Below, in pieces: positions 53,332-61,973 of a DNA stretch of 64,000 nt. The notes under the pieces were generated by a model. That model saw only the letters and a list, made by a program, of their open reading frames with translations, was not told the origin of the DNA and did not search any database. The stretch's first letter is position 1. Each line of letters opens with the position of its first letter. Source of the DNA: Deinococcus sedimenti. Its GTDB lineage: Bacteria > Deinococcota > Deinococci > Deinococcales > Deinococcaceae. The translations under genes were made by a program, and so were the position numbers. The stretch lies in contig NZ_BMQN01000009.1 of the NCBI RefSeq assembly GCF_014648135.1, forward strand, positions 54,994-118,993. Direction: 5' to 3'.

Positions 53332-54306
53332 TCAGGAGCGGCGGGGCAGCAGCCGCGTTTCGGCGGCGCTGACGAGCGCGAAGAAGGCAATACCGGCAAT
53401 GCTGGCGAGGACGATGGCGGCCCAGACGATGTCGAGCCCGAAGCGGCCCACCTCGATCTGGATGCGGAAGCCCAGGCCGTGCCCGTTCGTGCCGAAGAAT
53501 TCGGCGACGATGGCGGAGATCAGGGCCAGGGTGCTGGCGACTTTCAGGGCGCCGAACACGAACGGCAGCGCGCCGGGCACGCGGACGTCCCGGAAGGTCT
53601 GCGCGGGCGTGGCGGCGTAGGTGTGCATCAGGTCGAGGTGCAGCCGCGACGCGCTCTGGAGGCCGCGCACGGCCCCCACCACGACGGGGAACAGGACGGT
53701 GACGGCCACGACGACCGTTTTGCTGGGCCAGTCCAGGCCAACGGCTTTCACGATGACGGGCGCCAGGGCCACGATGGGAATCGAGGAGAACAGCGCCGCG
53801 TAGGGCAGCAGCCCGCGTTCCAGGAAGCGGAAGCGCACGACCAGCAGCGCCAGCGCCAGCCCCAGGACGGTGCCCGCCACGAAGCCCAGCAGCGCCTCCA
53901 GCACGAAGGTGGTGTACGTGTCCTGCAGCAGCACGGTGCGGGCGGTCCACAGGGCGCTCAGGACGCGGCCCGGCGTGGGGATCAGTCCGGCGGGGACGGC
54001 GTAGGCGCGCAGCAGCGCCTCGGTGCCCAGCACCGCCAGGATCAGCGTGAACGCGGCGGGCAGCGTGCGGGCGGCGCGGGATTCGCCCTGCGCCGCGCCG
54101 CGCACGCCGAAGGCCCCCACGGCCAGCAGGGCGAGGATGCCCGCCAGCCACGCCCGCGCGTTCGGGGGGGTGCCCTCGCCGGGGGCCGGGAGGGTCAGCG
54201 CGACGAGCAGCAGCCCGCCCACGCCGATCAGGAGCGCGGCGGCCGTGAGCAGCGTCCCACCGGGCCGGGCGGCGAGGGTGCGGGCGGGGGTCATCGTCTG
54301 CTCCAT
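53332..54306 (-). CDS. ABC transporter permease (SsuC/NMT1-type), second of pair
   Basis: This is a 324-aa inner-membrane permease with several hydrophobic segments and the BPD_transp_1 fold. The ATPase-contact region is LMHTYAATPAQTFRDVRVPGALPFVFGALK. An N-terminal extension has two extra hydrophobic segments (about 20-65). It overlaps the first permease gene by 16 bases (ATG 54306), so the pair is translationally coupled and the two probably form a heterodimer. It is part of the importer in the pyrimidine region. Confidence 0.88.
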   Translation of the reverse strand: MEQTMTPARTLAARPGGTLLTAAALLIGVGGLLLVALTLPAPGEGTPPNARAWLAGILALLAVGAFGVRGAAQGESRAARTLPAAFTLILAVLGTEALLRAYAVPAGLIPTPGRVLSALWTARTVLLQDTYTTFVLEALLGFVAGTVLGLALALLVVRFRFLERGLLPYAALFSSIPIVALAPVIVKAVGLDWPSKTVVVAVTVLFPVVVGAVRGLQSASRLHLDLMHTYAATPAQTFRDVRVPGALPFVFGALKVASTLALISAIVAEFFGTNGHGLGFRIQIEVGRFGLDIVWAAIVLASIAGIAFFALVSAAETRLLPRRS

Positions 54307-55163
54307 GGCGTCACCCACCTCTCCAGGGCGTTCACCAGGGCGACCAGCGTCACGCCGAGAACCGCGCCGTAGCCCATGATCACCCACAGGGCGACCGTGT
54401 CGCTGGCCCGGGAGTTCTCGGCGAGCATCTTGCCCAGCCCGGAGAACGAGATGGTGCTGATCTCTGCGACGATGCTGCCCACCAGCGCGGACGTGACCGC
54501 CACCTTCAGCGCCGTGAACAGGTGCGGGAGGCTGGCCGGGAAGCGCAGCAGCCGGTACGTCTGCGCGGGGCTGGCGTGGTACGTGCGCATCAGGTCCAGG
54601 TGCAACGGATCGGCGCTGCGCAGCCCGCGGCTCATGCCGACCGCGATGGGAAAGAACGCGATGTACGCCGCGATGATCGCCTTCGGCAGGAAGCCCTGCA
54701 CGCCGTACTGCCCGAGCAGCACCGCCAGCATGGGCGCGATCGCCACGACGGGGACGGTCTGCGACGCGACCAGCCACGGCAGCGTGGCCCGCTCGAACGC
54801 GCGACTGGCGACGAGCAGCAGCGCCAGCCCGACCCCGGTCACGGTGGCGAGCAGCAGGCCCAGCAGCGTCTCACCGGCGGTGACGCCCACGTTGTACGGC
54901 AGCGCCAGCGGCGACGTGACCGGCGTGCTCAGCCGCGTGAAGCCCTGCGCGAGTTGCGCCGGGGCGGGCATCACCGGGTTGCGCAGTTGCGAGGCGCAGG
55001 CCAGCGCCGTCTTGCAGTCGAGTTCCGCGCCGCTCGCCAGCGTCCGCCCCGCCGGTCCGACGTTCGCGGCGAGCATCAGCGGCCAGTACAGCGCCGCCGC
55101 GATCAACGCCACGATCAGCATCGGCCCGAGTCCGGCCATGCGGGAGGGGCGGGCGGTCGTCAC
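54291..55163 (-). CDS. ABC transporter permease (SsuC/NMT1-type), first of pair
   Basis: This is a 290-aa permease starting at GTG 55163. The conserved loop is LMRTYHASPAQTYRLLRFPASLPHLFTALK, close to that of the downstream permease. A periplasmic stretch near residues 40-75 holds two cysteines (DCKTALACASQ), which could pair. It lies 13 bases after the ATPase gene and overlaps the second permease gene. Confidence 0.88.
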   Translation of the reverse strand: MTTARPSRMAGLGPMLIVALIAAALYWPLMLAANVGPAGRTLASGAELDCKTALACASQLRNPVMPAPAQLAQGFTRLSTPVTSPLALPYNVGVTAGETLLGLLLATVTGVGLALLLVASRAFERATLPWLVASQTVPVVAIAPMLAVLLGQYGVQGFLPKAIIAAYIAFFPIAVGMSRGLRSADPLHLDLMRTYHASPAQTYRLLRFPASLPHLFTALKVAVTSALVGSIVAEISTISFSGLGKMLAENSRASDTVALWVIMGYGAVLGVTLVALVNALERWVTPWSRR

Positions 55164-55176
55164 GGCCTCTCCCCTC

Positions 55177-55989
55177 TCACGTGTGCCCCTTCTTGAGCAG
55201 TTCGCGGATCTCGGTGGCGAGCGTGAAGAAGCGGGGGTCCTCGCGGGTGTCGTCGGTGCGGGGGTGGGGCAGGTCGATGTCCACGACGCCCTCGATGCGG
55301 CCGGGGCGGGCGGTCATGACGACCACGCGCGTACTCAGGAACACCGCTTCCGGGATGGAGTGCGTCACGAAGATCACGGTCTTGCCGGTCTCGCGCCACA
55401 GGCGCAGCAGTTCGAGGTTCAGGTGTTCGCGGGTGATCTCGTCGAGCGCGCCGAAGGGTTCGTCCATGAACAGCAGGGGCGGGTCGAACGCCAGCGCGCG
55501 GGCGATGCTGACGCGTTGCTGCATCCCGCCGGACAGCTGCCAGGGGTAGTTCCGCTCGAATTTCTCCAGGCCGACCAGGTTCAGCATCTCGCGGGCGCGG
55601 CCGACGCGGTCGCCGGGGACGTTCATGACGTCCAGCGGCAGCAGCACGTTCTTTAGCACGGTGCGCCACTCCATCAGGGCGGGCGCCTGGAACACGTACC
55701 CGTACTGCCGCTCACGGCGGGCCTCGTCGGCGGTGCGGCCCGCGATGAGCAGCTCCCCGCCGGTCGGTTGTTCCAGGTCGGCCATCAGGCGCAGCAGGGT
55801 GGTCTTCCCGCAGCCGCTCGGGCCGATCAGGCTGATGAACTCCCCTTTCTGGATGCTGAGGTTGGCGTCCTTCAGCGCGACCGTCTCCCCGCCGGGCACC
55901 GGGAAGACCTTCTGCAGGTCGCGGATGGACACGATGGGCGGCTCATTCGGGGGCGGACTGGCCTGCGGGGTGGGGCTGGTGTACGTCAC
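55177..55989 (-). CDS. ABC transporter ATP-binding protein (SsuB/TauB-type)
   Basis: This is a 270-aa cytoplasmic ATPase. Walker A is IGPSGCGKTTLLRLM, the signature LSGGMQQRVSIARALA, Walker B LLFMDEPFGALDE and the switch His VTHSIPEAVFLS. SsuB/TauB/NrtD-type ATPases pair with NMT1-type binding proteins, matching the downstream genes. GTG 55989 follows AAGGAGG. It lies 64 bases after the dihydropyrimidinase stop on the same strand, so the importer and the catabolic genes are probably one transcription unit. Confidence 0.92.
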   Translation of the reverse strand: MTYTSPTPQASPPPNEPPIVSIRDLQKVFPVPGGETVALKDANLSIQKGEFISLIGPSGCGKTTLLRLMADLEQPTGGELLIAGRTADEARRERQYGYVFQAPALMEWRTVLKNVLLPLDVMNVPGDRVGRAREMLNLVGLEKFERNYPWQLSGGMQQRVSIARALAFDPPLLFMDEPFGALDEITREHLNLELLRLWRETGKTVIFVTHSIPEAVFLSTRVVVMTARPGRIEGVVDIDLPHPRTDDTREDPRFFTLATEIRELLKKGHT

Positions 55990-56053
55990 GGTTCCTCCTT
56001 GAAACTCCGGTCAACCTCGGGCCTGAACCCACTCACCACTTCCGACTTCCCAC

Positions 56054-57460
56054 TTACCGCCTGAGCAGCTGCCCGCGCGCCGGGTCGCCCACGAACGCGC
56101 CGCCCTGCACGGCGACCTGACCGCGCACGGTGACGACCTCGGGCCGCCCGTCGATCTCCCATCCCTCGTAGCCGCTGTAGTCGTTGTTCATGTGGCTGGT
56201 CTGCGCGCTGATGGTGCCCCGGTACGCCGGGTCGTAGATCACCAGATCAGCGTCGCTGCCCACGCTGACGGTGCCCTTGCGGGGGTACAGGCCGAAGATC
56301 TGCGCGGCGCGGGTGCTGGCGGCGTCCACGAAGCGTTCGACGCTCAGGTTGCCGCGGCTGACGCCCTGCGTGTACAGGACGTTCACGCGGTCCTCGATGG
56401 CCGGAATACCGTTCGGGATGAGGGTGAAGTTCCCGTCGCCCATGCGTTTCTGCTCGACGTCGAAGGGGCAGTGGTCGGTGGCGACCGTGGCGATGTCGCC
56501 ACGTTCCAGCGCCGCCCACAGTTTCGGCTGATTGCCCTTCTCGCGCAGGGGGGGCGACATGACGTACTTCGCGCCCTCCACGCCGGGCCGCTCCGCGTAC
56601 GTCTTATCGAGCGTCAGGTGCGGAATCACGACCTCCACGTCCAGCTTCACGCCGCGTGCGCGGGCGTCCAGCGCCGCCTCCAGCGCGCGGGCGTTGCTCA
56701 GGTGCACCACGTACCCGTGCGCGCCCGTCATCTCCACGAACGTCGCAAAGTGCGCCGTGCCCTCGGCCTCCACGCTCTCCGGACGGCTCGGCTCGTGCCA
56801 CTCCGGGCCGGTCTTTCCCTCCGCGATCAGCTTCTGCTGCAACTCCGCGACCAGATCCGCGTTCTCGCAGTGCGCGGTGACGACCACGCCCAGTTCCGCC
56901 GCCAGACGGCACACCCGGTACAGCGCCGCGTCGTCGATCCCGAACGCGCCCCGGTACGCCAGGAACACCTTGAAGGACCGCATGCCCTGGCCCACCAGCT
57001 CCCGCAGCGTCGCCTCGGTCCGGTCATCCCAGCGGGTCACGCCGATGTGGAAGGTGTAGTCGCACGCGCTGTGCCCCTCCGCCATGCCCGTCCAGGTGCG
57101 CCAGCCGTCCATCAGGTCCTCACTGCCCGCCGGGGCGAGCATCTCGATGAACGTGGTCGTCCCGCCGATCAATGCCGCCTGCGACCCGGTCGCGTGCGTG
57201 TCCTTCGCGAACGTGCCCATGAACGGCAGGTGGATGTGCACGTGCGGATCGATGAAGCCGGGGAACACGAACTTCCCGCTCGCGTCGATCACGGTGGCCC
57301 CCTCGGGCACCGCGAGGTTCTCCCCGATCTCGGCGATGGCCTCCCCTTCCACCAGCACGTCCGCCTTGAAGCGTTTCCCGTCCGTGACAATCTCGCCGTT
57401 CTGAATCAGTAGGGTGATCGACCCCACGGCTGACGCCTGGGGCTTCTCAGGCGACGACAT
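56054..57460 (-). CDS. hydA: Dihydropyrimidinase (hydantoinase), 5' end overlapping a TnpB element
   Basis: This is an amidohydrolase of about 468 aa. The metal-binding HxH is in FIDPHVHIHLPF, the carboxylated Lys in RSFKVFLAYRGAFG, further His residues are in TAHCENAD and VVHLSNA, and the Asp is in VATDHCPFDVEQKR. It opens dihydrouracil or dihydrothymine to the N-carbamoyl amino acid. The conserved part begins near LLIQNGEIV. ATG 57460 lies inside the 3' end of tnpB and GTG 57427 inside the transposon right-end hairpin; either could be the start now used. The native upstream sequence has probably been replaced by the insertion. Confidence 0.88.
   Translation of the reverse strand: MSSPEKPQASAVGSITLLIQNGEIVTDGKRFKADVLVEGEAIAEIGENLAVPEGATVIDASGKFVFPGFIDPHVHIHLPFMGTFAKDTHATGSQAALIGGTTTFIEMLAPAGSEDLMDGWRTWTGMAEGHSACDYTFHIGVTRWDDRTEATLRELVGQGMRSFKVFLAYRGAFGIDDAALYRVCRLAAELGVVVTAHCENADLVAELQQKLIAEGKTGPEWHEPSRPESVEAEGTAHFATFVEMTGAHGYVVHLSNARALEAALDARARGVKLDVEVVIPHLTLDKTYAERPGVEGAKYVMSPPLREKGNQPKLWAALERGDIATVATDHCPFDVEQKRMGDGNFTLIPNGIPAIEDRVNVLYTQGVSRGNLSVERFVDAASTRAAQIFGLYPRKGTVSVGSDADLVIYDPAYRGTISAQTSHMNNDYSGYEGWEIDGRPEVVTVRGQVAVQGGAFVGDPARGQLLRR
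57422..57442 (-). repeat. Right-end hairpin of the TnpB element
   Basis: On the minus strand CCCCAGGC-GTCA-GCCGTGGGG forms a stem of CCCCA/TGGGG plus GGC/GCC with a bulged G. A second palindrome GGGACG-GGC-CGTCCC sits in the tnpB 3' end just before. Such structures are recognised by TnpA and overlap the guide (omega) RNA in related elements. Confidence 0.65.
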
Positions 57461-58619
57461 GCGATACCCCGCTATCGTTGACACCTGAAGGGACGGCCCG
57501 TCCCAGGATGTTCTTTGCCGCGTTATGGTCGGCGTTCGCCGTATGGCCGCATTGCACGCACCTGAAGGTTGCCTGATTCACACGGTTCTCCTTCCCCGTG
57601 TGGCCGCAGGCGTTGCACCGTTGGCTCGTGTAGCGGGGGTCTACGGCAATCACTCTCCGGCCAGCACTTTCAGCCTTGCTGGAGAGTTGAAACAGGAATC
57701 CGGCCCATCCTGCGTCGAGGATGGAGCGGGCGAGGTTGCTCTGGGCCATGTTGCTCACCTGAAGATTCTCGTGCGCGATCAGGTCGTGTGCATTCACCAG
57801 CTTCCGGGCGGTCTTATGCTGGAAGTCCAGGCGTTGCCGCCTGACCTTGCGGTGCGTCCTGGCAACCTGCTGCACGGCCTTCCGACGGCGATTACTGCCC
57901 TTCTTGCGCCGGGCAACGGTGCGCTGCTGGACGCGCAGCTTCTTCAGGGCTTGCTCCAGATAACGAGGGTTCTCAATGAACTCGCCGTCCGAGGTAACGG
58001 CAAACCACGTTGTACCCAGGTCGATCCCAACGCTGCTGCCCGTGTTTGGCAGCGCCATCTTCGGGACTTCGCAGGCGTACACGGCGAACCACTGCCCACA
58101 GTCGTGGACGATCTGGAGGTTCTTGGGTTTGCCTTCCAGCGGACGGTGCATCTTGATCTTGACGCTACCGATCTTGGGAACGTTGATGCGCCGCCCGTCG
58201 TCCATGGGACGCCCACAGGGTGTCCAGTCGTTCCGCATGTTGTCCCAGCACTGCTTGAACTTGAACGAGTCCCAGCGCTGGCGGGGCTTGAATCGGGGGA
58301 ACCCGGCCCGCTTCGCACCTTTCCTGACTCGACTGAAGAACGCTTTGTAAGCCTTGTCCAGTCTGTCGAATACGTCTTGCAGGACGTGGGAGTAGACGCC
58401 GTTGAACTCCGGGCAGGCTTCCTTCAGGGCGGTGAGTTCCCGCTGCTGGTCGTAGGCGCTGAGGGTTTTACCGTGCTTGCGGTAGGCTTCGCGGCGCTGT
58501 TCGAGGGCGGCGTTGTACAGAGTGCGGGTGAGGCGCAATGTTTCAAACATGGCGGCCTCTTGCGGCTTGGTGGGGTACAGGCGGAACCTGTACACCCTGA
58601 CGGTGGTATCGTTCTGCAT
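57447..58619 (-). CDS. tnpB: TnpB, RNA-guided RuvC endonuclease of IS200/IS605 family
   Basis: This is a 390-aa protein of full family length. All three RuvC residues are present: Asp200 in VGIDLGTT, Glu284 in IAHENLQ and Asp364 in ANADHNAAKN. The zinc ribbon Cys335/Cys338 (CNACGH) and Cys354/Cys357 (CVQCGH) is intact. The N-terminal YRFRLYPT and the basic RRKKGSNRRRK segment are typical. Related TnpB of Deinococcus ISDra2 cuts DNA next to a short motif, guided by an RNA from the element's right end. The frame is intact, so activity is possible. Its stop lies inside the hydA reading frame. Confidence 0.93.
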   Translation of the reverse strand: MQNDTTVRVYRFRLYPTKPQEAAMFETLRLTRTLYNAALEQRREAYRKHGKTLSAYDQQRELTALKEACPEFNGVYSHVLQDVFDRLDKAYKAFFSRVRKGAKRAGFPRFKPRQRWDSFKFKQCWDNMRNDWTPCGRPMDDGRRINVPKIGSVKIKMHRPLEGKPKNLQIVHDCGQWFAVYACEVPKMALPNTGSSVGIDLGTTWFAVTSDGEFIENPRYLEQALKKLRVQQRTVARRKKGSNRRRKAVQQVARTHRKVRRQRLDFQHKTARKLVNAHDLIAHENLQVSNMAQSNLARSILDAGWAGFLFQLSSKAESAGRRVIAVDPRYTSQRCNACGHTGKENRVNQATFRCVQCGHTANADHNAAKNILGRAVPSGVNDSGVSHVVA

Positions 58620-58647
58620 GTGAGGCGGCCTCGATCCGCTTCGCCAC

Positions 58648-58676
58648 GCTCCCAGCCGTTAGCGCGGCGTGGGAGC
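58648..58676 (-). repeat. Left-end-like hairpin upstream of tnpB
   Basis: GCTCCCA-GCC (58648-58657) pairs with GGC-G-TGGGAGC (58666-58676), with a bulge at the same relative place as in the right-end hairpin. This similarity suggests it is the element's left-end structure. The remaining 58677-58793 segment shows no gene. Confidence 0.55.
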
Positions 58677-58793
58677 ATTGCGCGTTGAGCTTAACACAGA
58701 ATGGAAGTCTTCGGCTTCGTCGCCTTGTCGGCGAGAGTCGCTTGACCCCGTTCCTGAATGGACGAACTTGCGAATCGCTTTTGATCATGCAGT

Positions 58794-59141
58794 TCACTCC
58801 TCTTCGCTGACGAACCGGACAGGCCGTCCCTTCGACTCCACCTCGACTTCAACCACGGTGACGCTCTGCTGAGTGAGCCGGGCCAGATGGTCAGCCACTT
58901 CGGTGACCAGGGCATGTGCCCGCTCATAGGTGACGTTCCCGGACACGATGACCTGAATCCCGACCATCTCGTCGTAAAACCGCAGAGAGGCGTCATCCAC
59001 CTGAAGGCTGTGTCCCGGTCCGGGACCATCGGTGGAGGGGGTCAGCGGCAACCTCAACAGCTCCGGGTAGCGGGCCGGACTCCATTCAAACCAGCCGTTC
59101 TCGGCGTCCTGAATCAGAAATTCAAACGACCTCTCTTCCAT
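58794..59141 (-). CDS. Conserved-looking small protein of unknown function
   Basis: This is a 115-aa soluble acidic protein with ATG 59141 two bases after the preA stop, so it is probably co-translated with PreA. Visible features are an N-terminal EERSFEFLIQDAENGWFEW, a beta-strand-like centre (GIQVIVSGNVTYERA), an amphipathic helix (ALVTEVADHLARLTQ) and a beta/acidic tail ending FVSEEE. No known family was recognised and there is no membrane segment or signal. Its location suggests an accessory role in pyrimidine breakdown, but it may instead be unrelated cargo next to the TnpB element. Confidence 0.65.
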   Translation of the reverse strand: MEERSFEFLIQDAENGWFEWSPARYPELLRLPLTPSTDGPGPGHSLQVDDASLRFYDEMVGIQVIVSGNVTYERAHALVTEVADHLARLTQQSVTVVEVEVESKGRPVRFVSEEE

Positions 59142-59143
59142 AC

Positions 59144-60523
59144 TCAGTGGATCTCGATGCCGACTTCTTCGCGGTAGGCCTGCATGGCGGCCCAGCTCTG
59201 GGCGATGTCGGGGCGCTGGGCGGTCAGTTCGTCCCAGGTGATGCTCTGGCGGCCGCTGGGGACGGTAACCATGGTGATGCAGCCGTCGACGGGGCAGACG
59301 TTGGCGCACAGGGCGCAGCCGACGCAGTCGTTTTCGCGGACGACGGGGCGGGGGCGGGTGTCGGCGACCTGTCGGCCGTTGGTTCTCATGTCGTAGCCGG
59401 GGTCGACGGTGACGCCGTCGGGGCTGACGAGGTCGATGCACTGGTGGGCGGTGTCGTTGCAGGCGGCGTAGCAGAGATCGCAGCCGATGCATTTGTTCTG
59501 GTCGATGCGGGCGACGGACTGGTGGGACAGGTCGAGGCCGCCGAAGGTGCTCATCTGCGGGAGGCTGCGGCCGGTGACGTCGGCGATGGTCTTGAAGCCG
59601 TGGTCGTCCATCCAGTTGCTGAGGCCGTCGGTGAGGTCCTCGATGATGCGGTAGCCGTGCTGCATGGCGGCCGTGCAGACCTGCAGGCTGGTGGCGCCGA
59701 GGAGGAGGAATTCGGCGGCGTCGCGCCAGGTGGCGATGCCGCCCATGCCGCTGATGGGGACGCCGCTGCGCAGGACCTGGGGGTCGGTCATGAGTTCGGT
59801 CAGCATGTTCAGCGCGATGGGTTTTACGGCCGGGCCGGCGTAGCCGCCGTGCGTGCCGCGTCCGCCGATGCTGGGCGTGACGAGCAGGGTGTCGAGGTCG
59901 ACGCGGGTGACGGAGTTGATGGTGTTGATGAGGCTCAGGGCGTGGGCGCCTCCGGCCAGCGCGGCGTGGGCGGGGTCGACGATGTGGGTGATGTTCGGCG
60001 TGAGTTTCACGATGACGGGCAGTTTGGTGACGCTGGTGACCCAGTGGGTGTTCAGCTGGCACATCTCGGGCACCTGGCCGACGGCGGCGCCCATGCCGCG
60101 TTCGCTCATGCCCTGCGGGCAGCCGTAGTTGAGTTCGATGCCGTCGGCGCCGGTGTCCTCGATCATCATGACGATGTCCTTCCAGGCCTGCGGGTCGGCG
60201 TCGACCATGGCGGACACGATGACGGCCCGGTCGGGCCAGAGGCGTTTGATCTCGGCAATTTCGCGCAGGTTCACGTCGAGGGGGCGGTCGCTGATGAGTT
60301 CGACGTTGTTGATGGCGAGCATGCGCCGCCCACCCAGGCTGAGGCTGCCGTAGCGGTTGCTGATGTTCAGGACGGGCGCGCCGATGGTTTTCCACACGGC
60401 GCCGCCCCAGCCGTATTCGAAGGCGCGGTGGATCTGCGCGCCGCTGTTGGTGGGGGGCGCCGAGGCGAGCCAGAAGGGGTTGGGGGAGCGGATGCCCGCG
60501 AAGTCGATGCTCAGGTCAGCCAT
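59144..60523 (-). CDS. preA: Dihydropyrimidine dehydrogenase subunit PreA
   Basis: This is a 459-aa flavo-iron-sulfur subunit. Residues about 1-320 form a dihydroorotate-dehydrogenase-like FMN barrel (SPNPFWLASAPPTNSG, WKTIGAPVLNISNRYGS, YAGPAVKPIALNM). Residues about 335-420 carry two 4Fe-4S motifs, CIGCDLCYAACND and CVGCALCANVCPV. It reduces uracil or thymine to the dihydro form with electrons from PreT. ATG 60523 lies inside the preT 3' end (8-base overlap), so the subunits are translationally coupled. Confidence 0.95.
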   Translation of the reverse strand: MADLSIDFAGIRSPNPFWLASAPPTNSGAQIHRAFEYGWGGAVWKTIGAPVLNISNRYGSLSLGGRRMLAINNVELISDRPLDVNLREIAEIKRLWPDRAVIVSAMVDADPQAWKDIVMMIEDTGADGIELNYGCPQGMSERGMGAAVGQVPEMCQLNTHWVTSVTKLPVIVKLTPNITHIVDPAHAALAGGAHALSLINTINSVTRVDLDTLLVTPSIGGRGTHGGYAGPAVKPIALNMLTELMTDPQVLRSGVPISGMGGIATWRDAAEFLLLGATSLQVCTAAMQHGYRIIEDLTDGLSNWMDDHGFKTIADVTGRSLPQMSTFGGLDLSHQSVARIDQNKCIGCDLCYAACNDTAHQCIDLVSPDGVTVDPGYDMRTNGRQVADTRPRPVVRENDCVGCALCANVCPVDGCITMVTVPSGRQSITWDELTAQRPDIAQSWAAMQAYREEVGIEIH

Positions 60524-61973
60524 GGTGGGCCTCCGTGACGGGCGCGTGGGCCAGGGGGGCGGTCGGGGCGGTCTGGTTCGGGCCGGTGGAGACGGGGCCG
60601 TGCGCCTCGAGGTACAACGGGTGCTCGCGGACCTCGACGGGCGGGGTGGGTTTCAGGGTGACGTGCGGCGTGCGGCCCAGGGCGCGTTCGATGCTGGCGG
60701 CGGCGATCTTGCCATCCTGCACGGCCATGACGGTGCTGGCGTTCCCACGGGCGCGGACGCAGTCCCCGGCGGCGTACACGCGCGGGAGGCTGGTCTGCAG
60801 GGCATCGTCCACGCGGATGTACCCGCCGTCCAGGTCGAGGCCCAGCGTGGCGGCCAGCGCGGGTTTCTCCTGTCCGATGGCGCTGATGACGGTGTCGCAG
60901 TGGATGACGAAGTCGCTGCCGGGGATGGGTTCGGGTCGGGCGCGGCCAGAGGCGTCCGGTGCGCCGAGGCCCATGCGGACGCAGCGCAGGCCCGTCACCT
61001 GCCCGCCTTCGTGCAGGACTTCCACGGGCTGGGTCAGGAAGCTGAAGGTGATGCCCTCGCTCAGCGCGAAGAGGTACTCGTGGTGGTAGGCGGTCATCTC
61101 GCGTTCGGTGCGGCGGTACACCATCAGGGTGTCCGCGCCGGAGCGGCGGGCGATGGTGGCGGCGTCTACGGCGGTGTTCCCCGCGCCGATGATCACGGCG
61201 CGCGTGCCGACTCCGGTGGGACGGTCCATCTTGCTGGCCTCGATGACGCTCAATCCGTCGAGGATGTGGTCCTCGCCGGGAATGCCGAGGGCGGGCACGG
61301 CGCCCAGGCCCAGCGCGAGGATCACGGCGTCGTGGGTGGTCAGCAGGTCGTCGAGGGCCGCGCGGGTGGTCAGTTCGTGTCCGGTGACGACGGTCACGCC
61401 GAGGTCGCGGGCGGCCTGCACCTCGCGCAGCGCGACCTCGACCGGTTCGCGCAGCACGATGATGCCGTAGGTGCTCAGGCCGCCGCCCAGCTCGCGTTTC
61501 TCGTACAGCGTGACCTCGTGCCCGGCCCTGGCGAGTTCGGCGCTGGCGCTGATCCCGGCGGGGCCGCTGCCGACCACGGCGACGCGGTGCCCGGTGGCGG
61601 GGGCGGGCGTGAACAGCTGGATGCCGCGTTCCTGCACGTGGTCGACGGCGTGGCGTTGCAGGCGGCCGATCTGGATGGGCGTGTGGTCCGGGCCGAGCAC
61701 GCAGGCACCCTCGCAGAGTTCCTGCACGGGGCAGACGCGGGCGCAGGTGCCGCCCAGGAAGTTGCTTTCCAGGATGGTGCGGGCCGAGCCGCGCAGGTTC
61801 CCGGTGGCGATCTTGCGGATGAAGGTGGGGATGTCGATGTGGGTGGGGCAGGCCTGCAGGCACGGCGCGTCGTAGCAGTACAGGCAGCGGTTGGCCTCGA
61901 CGCTGGCCTCGTGCGCGGTCATGGGGGGCAGGAGTTCCTGGAACGTGGGCTGCGGTCGGCGGGTATCTTCCAT
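60516..61973 (-). CDS. preT: Dihydropyrimidine dehydrogenase subunit PreT (NAD(P)H-dependent)
   Basis: This is a 485-aa GltD-like subunit. The N-terminal Cys motifs CLYCYDAPCLQACP and CARVCPVQELCEGACVLG bind Fe-S clusters. FAD binding is seen in RVAVVGSGPAGISASAELAR, NAD(P) binding in AVIIGAGNTAVDAATIARR and the C-terminal FAD motif in YAAGDCVRARGNASTVMAVQDG. It passes electrons from NAD(P)H to PreA. It is the first gene of the minus-strand unit. A good promoter lies 85-113 bases upstream. Confidence 0.95.
   Translation of the reverse strand: MEDTRRPQPTFQELLPPMTAHEASVEANRCLYCYDAPCLQACPTHIDIPTFIRKIATGNLRGSARTILESNFLGGTCARVCPVQELCEGACVLGPDHTPIQIGRLQRHAVDHVQERGIQLFTPAPATGHRVAVVGSGPAGISASAELARAGHEVTLYEKRELGGGLSTYGIIVLREPVEVALREVQAARDLGVTVVTGHELTTRAALDDLLTTHDAVILALGLGAVPALGIPGEDHILDGLSVIEASKMDRPTGVGTRAVIIGAGNTAVDAATIARRSGADTLMVYRRTEREMTAYHHEYLFALSEGITFSFLTQPVEVLHEGGQVTGLRCVRMGLGAPDASGRARPEPIPGSDFVIHCDTVISAIGQEKPALAATLGLDLDGGYIRVDDALQTSLPRVYAAGDCVRARGNASTVMAVQDGKIAAASIERALGRTPHVTLKPTPPVEVREHPLYLEAHGPVSTGPNQTAPTAPLAHAPVTEAHHG

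Larger units (their letters stand above)
57421..58690 (-). mobile_element. IS200/IS605-type element with tnpB only
   Basis: This is a tnpB-only (IS1341-like) element; no tnpA is present. The right-end hairpin CCCCAGGC-GTCA-GCCGTGGGG (57422-57442) begins four bases after the tnpB stop codon (57447-57449), the usual arrangement, and a left-end-like hairpin lies at 58648-58676 before tnpB. Exact ends are uncertain by tens of bases. It is inserted in the pyrimidine operon between a small gene and hydA. Confidence 0.75.

Noticed and set aside
52261..54151. Fusion of the binding protein with an N-terminal extension to 54151
   Set aside because: The signal peptide starts at ATG 53260 after CCGGAGG; the extension is out-of-frame permease sequence.
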